The notes beneath the pieces were generated by a model. It worked only from the letters and a program-made list of their open reading frames with translations. It ran no database searches and was not told where the DNA came from. A stretch of 64,000 nt of DNA from CAVSJJ01 sp963771015 (lineage in GTDB: Bacteria > Actinomycetota > Actinomycetes > Actinomycetales > Dermatophilaceae): NCBI GenBank assembly GCA_963771015.1, contig CAVYRN010000005.1, positions 1-64,000 on the forward strand. The letters are read 5' to 3'. Every line of letters begins with the position of its first letter. Position 1 is the stretch's first letter. The position numbers and the translations under genes are program-made. Below are positions 60,539 through 64,000 of this stretch, one piece after another.

Positions 60539-61812
60539 GACGGCTCTCCCTTCGCCAGGTCCTCCTCGACACGGGCCAGCAGCCGGCGCCGGCCACGGTC
60601 GGCGAGGACCCCGCTGACGATGAGGACGACGCCCGTGGCGAGGAACAGCGCGGACCCGGAGATGATCGGCGCGAAGACGGCGAAGGCCTGGAACGTCACG
60701 AAGACGACGACGGCGATCGTCGCCACGACCGTGAGCCGGGCGCTGTCGCGCAGCGCACCGAGGGCGGCATACCCCGTCGCGACGAGCAGGAAGGCCGCGA
60801 CCGCAACGGCGGCCCGCGCGTACCCGACCGCACCGACGTTCGTCGTGTCGAGGTCGTTCGTCGTCCAGACCGACAGCGCGACGCCCACCACCAGTGCGCC
60901 GGCCGCCAGCGCGACCTCGGCCCGGTCACTCCGGTCGCCGACGACAAGGACGCCGGCGACGAGCAGCGCCGCGACGACGAGACCGACGACCAGGCTCGCC
61001 GACCACGTCAGCGCACCCCCCTGCGAACGCGGGATCGCGGCGACGAACAACCCGACCAGCGCGACCGCGGCGCCGATCTCCCGCCACGGAGGCGCGAAGT
61101 CCGGACGCCACCGGGCCCGGTGGGCGGTGGCGACCGAGGCCGCGACGACCGCACCCACCAGGGCGGCCACGACGAAGGCGAGCATGCTGTCGGCGACCGC
61201 GGTCACATGCCACAGGAACCACACCGCCAGGCCCCCCACGGCCAGGGTGAGCGGAGCCAGACCACGGACGGCATACGCATAGAGGAGCGCACCGAGCGCG
61301 GAGTAGCCGAGCAGCGACGCCTCGTAGGCCGGGACCTGAAGGCTCTGCGCCGCCTGGAAGACGACGGCGGCGAAGCTCGACGCGGCGAGCAGCCGGGCCG
61401 CCCCGACGACGGGCGAGGCGATGTCGTGCTCGGTCTCGGCGCGCGCGGCGAGCAGGTCGGCGACCACGACGAGGGCGAGCCAGACGACGGTGACGAAGCC
61501 GAACCGCGCCCCGGGCGAGAACTGGTCGAGGTTGGCCGCGACGAGCCAGATGAGGCCGATGGCGACGAACGCCGCACCCAGGCCGAGGACGATGCGGACC
61601 AGCGTGACCCGCCGGGCCGCGACGTACCTGGCGCCGATGGCCTCGGCAGTCGTGGTGTCGACCAGACCCTCCGCCTGCCAGTCCCCCAGCTGCGACTGCA
61701 GCCAGGACAGCTGGGCGGGTGTGGCGGTGTGGTGCCCGACGTGCCCGGATGCGGACCCGTGGGCCGGGGTGCCGGCCGGGACCGGTGGTCGTGGGGGTTG
61801 GACGGTGGACAT
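60535..61812 (-). CDS. DUF2157-family membrane protein
   Basis: 425-aa protein. A cytosolic N-terminus with QLSWLQSQLGDWQAEGLVDT is the DUF2157 domain; then about 12-14 membrane helices. The family is paired with GDYXXLXY or DUF4401 proteins and has no known activity. ATG 61812 has GGGAGGT just upstream, so the longer frame is rejected. It is the first gene of a two-gene operon. Confidence 0.82.
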   Translation of the reverse strand: MSTVQPPRPPVPAGTPAHGSASGHVGHHTATPAQLSWLQSQLGDWQAEGLVDTTTAEAIGARYVAARRVTLVRIVLGLGAAFVAIGLIWLVAANLDQFSPGARFGFVTVVWLALVVVADLLAARAETEHDIASPVVGAARLLAASSFAAVVFQAAQSLQVPAYEASLLGYSALGALLYAYAVRGLAPLTLAVGGLAVWFLWHVTAVADSMLAFVVAALVGAVVAASVATAHRARWRPDFAPPWREIGAAVALVGLFVAAIPRSQGGALTWSASLVVGLVVAALLVAGVLVVGDRSDRAEVALAAGALVVGVALSVWTTNDLDTTNVGAVGYARAAVAVAAFLLVATGYAALGALRDSARLTVVATIAVVVFVTFQAFAVFAPIISGSALFLATGVVLIVSGVLADRGRRRLLARVEEDLAKGEPS

Positions 61813-61994
61813 CGGACCTCCCAAGGCGTCGGTGCCGGTACCTCCATTGTCCGCCACCGGCCGCTGCACAGGCCTGAGTAGAGGTACTCATCGCGCCGCT
61901 CGACCTGCCGCCCGGCGGTCGCCGTACCGGTCCGGTATGCCGTTCAGCGCTCCGCTCGCACGTCACGCAGCCGTCCTCCGCGGAGGGACAAGGC

Positions 61995-62013
61995 AGGCTA
62001 TAGGCTCCCGTCC
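61995..62013 (+). promoter_or_regulatory. Leaderless promoter of the carboxylase alpha gene
   Basis: AGGCTATAGGCT ends with TAGGCT at 62001-62006, exactly 7 nt before ATG 62014, the same box and spacing as at the carboxylase beta gene (45006-45011). No ribosome binding site precedes the ATG. Confidence 0.7.
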
Positions 62014-63774
62014 ATGGCCATCAGCAAAGTCCTCATCGCCAACCGTGGCGAGATCGCCGTCCGGATCGCCCGAGCCTGCCGGGACGCCGGGATCGCGTCG
62101 GTGGCGGTCTACGCGGAGCCTGACCGTGACGCCCTCCATGTCAAGGTCGCCGACGAGGCCTACGCGCTGGGTGGCTCCACCCCGGCCGACAGCTACCTGC
62201 TCCAGGACAAGCTCATCGAGGTCGCCAAGGCGGCCGGTGCCGACGCCATCCACCCGGGCTACGGCTTCCTCGCCGAGAACGGCCCGTTCGCGCAGAAGGT
62301 CATCGACGCGGGCCTGGTGTGGGTGGGTCCCGGCCCGGCGGCGATCGACGCCCTCGGCGACAAGGTCAAGGCCCGGCACATCGCGCTCGCGGCCGACGCA
62401 CCCCTCGTCCCCGGCACCGCGGATCCGGTCGAAGGCCCCGACGAGGTCGTGGCGTTCGCGACGGAGCACGGCCTGCCCGTCGCCATCAAGGCGGCATACG
62501 GCGGCGGCGGTCGCGGCCTCAAGGTGGCCCGGACGCTGGAGGAGATCCCCGAGCTCTTCGAGTCGGCTGTCCGCGAGGCCGTCACCGCGTTCGGCCGCGG
62601 CGAGTGCTTCGTCGAGCGGTTCCTCGACCGGCCCCGGCACGTGGAGACACAGTGCCTGGCCGACCAGCACGGCAACGTCGTCGTCGTCTCGACGCGTGAC
62701 TGCTCGCTCCAGCGCCGTAACCAGAAGCTCGTCGAGGAGGCTCCGGCCCCGTTCCTCACCGAGGAGCAGCACACCGAGCTGATCCGGGCGTCCAAGGCGA
62801 TCCTGCTGGGTGCGGGCTACGTCGGGGCCGGGACCTGCGAGTTCCTCGTCGGCCCGGCCGGCGACATCTCCTTCCTCGAGGTGAACACCCGCCTCCAGGT
62901 CGAGCACCCGGTGACCGAGGAGGTCACCGGGATCGACCTGGTCCGCGAGCAGTTCCGGATCGCCGACGGCGAGAGCCTGGACTACCCGGACCCGGAGCCG
63001 CACGCCCACTCGATCGAGTTCCGGATCAACGGCGAGGACGCCGGACGCAACTTCCTCCCCCAGCCGGGAACCGTCTCCACCATGGTGGTTCCGCAGGGCC
63101 CGGGAGTCCGGTGGGACGCGGGCATCGTCGAGGGGGACACGATCGCCGGCGCCTTCGACTCGATGATCGCCAAGCTCATCGTCACGGGCGCCACCCGCAG
63201 GCAGGCCATCGAGCGGGCCCGCCGCGCCCTCGCCGAGCTCGCCATCGAAGGCATGCCGACCGTCGCGCCCTTCCACCGGGCCGTCGTCGCCCACCCCGAC
63301 TTCTGCGACGAGCCGTTCCGTGTCTACACGCGGTGGATCGAGACCGAGTTCGTCAACGACATCCCGCCGTACGCCGGTGACGCGGCCCAGGCCGACGAGG
63401 CGACGGGGCGGCATCGGATCACCGTCGAGGTCGGCGGAAAGCGCCTCGAGGTCGTCCTCCCCGGCGGGCTCTCCCTCGGGAGCAACGGGGGAGGCGCCGC
63501 GAAGAAGAAGGCGCCGCGCCGGTCCGGCAGCGCCAAGGCCGGCGCGGCCGCTTCCGGGGACTCGCTCACCGCGCCGATGCAGGGCACGATCGTCAAGATC
63601 GCCGTCGAGGACGGCCAGGAGGTCGCAGCGGGTGATCTCGTCGTCGTCCTCGAGGCGATGAAGATGGAGCAGCCCATCACCGCCCACAAGGCCGGCACGG
63701 TCGCCGATCTGAAGGCCGAGGTGGGCGCCACCGTCACCAACGGTGCGGTCCTCTGCGAGATCAAGGACGCGTGA
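62014..63774 (+). CDS. accA: Acetyl/propionyl-CoA carboxylase alpha subunit (biotin carboxylase + BCCP)
   Basis: 586-aa AccA3-like protein. Biotin carboxylase (1-450): KVLIANRGEIAVRIARACRD, HPGYGFLAENGPFAQKVIDA, KAAYGGGGRGLKVARTLEEI (ATP-grasp loop), EVNTRLQVEHPVTEEVTGID. The C-terminal biotin carrier domain has EAMKMEQP with biotin on Lys550. It carboxylates biotin with ATP and bicarbonate for one or more beta subunits; the genes at 45019 and 52820 are candidates. BirA at 44203 should load the biotin. Confidence 0.95.
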   Translation: MAISKVLIANRGEIAVRIARACRDAGIASVAVYAEPDRDALHVKVADEAYALGGSTPADSYLLQDKLIEVAKAAGADAIHPGYGFLAENGPFAQKVIDAGLVWVGPGPAAIDALGDKVKARHIALAADAPLVPGTADPVEGPDEVVAFATEHGLPVAIKAAYGGGGRGLKVARTLEEIPELFESAVREAVTAFGRGECFVERFLDRPRHVETQCLADQHGNVVVVSTRDCSLQRRNQKLVEEAPAPFLTEEQHTELIRASKAILLGAGYVGAGTCEFLVGPAGDISFLEVNTRLQVEHPVTEEVTGIDLVREQFRIADGESLDYPDPEPHAHSIEFRINGEDAGRNFLPQPGTVSTMVVPQGPGVRWDAGIVEGDTIAGAFDSMIAKLIVTGATRRQAIERARRALAELAIEGMPTVAPFHRAVVAHPDFCDEPFRVYTRWIETEFVNDIPPYAGDAAQADEATGRHRITVEVGGKRLEVVLPGGLSLGSNGGGAAKKKAPRRSGSAKAGAAASGDSLTAPMQGTIVKIAVEDGQEVAAGDLVVVLEAMKMEQPITAHKAGTVADLKAEVGATVTNGAVLCEIKDA

Positions 63775-63825
63775 CCGCTCCGGCCCCGAGCCGACCCGAC
63801 CTGAGCCTGCATCGGCTCACCGGGA

Positions 63826-64000
63826 TCAGGACGTGAAGGCCGCCACCTCGACCGCCGCGTCGACCAGCGCCGCGCGCACGGCGCGGGCCAGAGCGACCGC
63901 GCCCGGGGTGTCGCCGTGCAGGCACACCGACTCGGCCCGGACCGCGACCTCGGTGCCGTCGACCGAGGCCACCAGAGAGTCGCGGACCAGCCGCACGACC
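63826..64000 (-). CDS. pxpA: 5-oxoprolinase subunit A (LamB/YcsF), C-terminal part
   Basis: The last 57 residues of a PxpA protein, running off the right end of the window. ESVCLHGDTPGAVALARAVR is the conserved C-terminal motif, then a helix to the stop at 63828-63826. PxpA works with PxpB and PxpC to open 5-oxoproline using ATP. The start is outside the window. Confidence 0.85.
   Translation of the reverse strand, partial: VVRLVRDSLVASVDGTEVAVRAESVCLHGDTPGAVALARAVRAALVDAAVEVAAFTS

Noticed and set aside
1..64000. tRNA, rRNA, riboswitch or replication origin
   Set aside because: I saw no cloverleaf-like segment, rRNA-like stretch, known aptamer or DnaA-box cluster by eye; a dedicated RNA search was not possible here.

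Overview
The window is high-GC, densely packed actinobacterial DNA. The carboxylase set (beta, epsilon and biotin-carrying alpha subunits), an LCP ligase, teichoic-acid type glycerophosphotransferases, an F420-type luciferase-like oxidoreductase and leaderless promoters (TANNNT 6-7 nt before ATG/GTG) fit Actinomycetota. Micrococcales, perhaps Intrasporangiaceae, is my best guess; this is inference. No rRNA or tRNA gene was seen.

Layout. 1-15 kb is an accessory segment with a lower-GC look: a DinB-like fragment, an SGNH lipoprotein, an RCC1-repeat protein, two toxin-antitoxin pairs (Phd/RelE and VapBC), a large MalT/LAL regulator next to a three-gene membrane operon, then a run of small enzymes mixed with wrecked genes (MFS transporter, DUF4386 protein, SDR, integrase end, DUF427 protein, ABC-2 permease). 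15-24.8 kb is a cell-wall polymer locus: three consecutive large proteins with CDP-glycerol glycerophosphotransferase-type domains (one fused to GT2, one to GT4 but frameshifted, one with two tandem domains) and a divergent LCP ligase. 24.8-29 kb holds an acyl-CoA dehydrogenase, a GT61-type glycosyltransferase and a sulfotransferase. 29-36 kb is a complete legionaminic-acid-type (CMP-nonulosonate) pathway: six tightly overlapping genes plus a divergent CMP-sugar synthetase, ended by an IS5-family element inserted in a CTAG site. 37-44 kb has a luciferase-like oxidoreductase, a CoA-binding protein, purE-purK, a GtrA protein, a two-component system and a class III nucleotide cyclase. 44-47 kb has birA divergent from an acyl-CoA carboxylase beta/epsilon pair. 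47-52.8 kb has MOSC, DUF885, a Na+/H+ antiporter carrying a UBP zinc finger, a membrane protein and Maf. 52.8-56.1 kb is a branched-chain acyl-CoA (liu-type) module with a MerR regulator and a LiuR-like operator. 56-62 kb has a DUF559-like protein, a MoxR/VWA pair and a DUF2157/GDYXXLXY pair. 62-64 kb has the carboxylase alpha subunit (accA) and the end of a pxpA gene.

How the parts work together. The 15-36 kb block looks like one surface-glycan programme: make CMP-nonulosonate and glycerol-phosphate-type polymer, decorate it (GT61, sulfotransferase) and attach it to the wall (LCP). The 45-47 kb and 62 kb carboxylase genes should form one acyl-CoA carboxylase, biotinylated by the BirA encoded back-to-back with the beta subunit; the beta and alpha genes carry the same TAGGCT-7 nt-ATG leaderless promoter. 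Signals beyond single genes are a heptamer GGCATAC/GTATGCC that is strongly enriched after 15 kb and nearly absent before it, overlapping divergent -10 boxes at birA/accD, and tandem repeats that grow out of three different stop codons.
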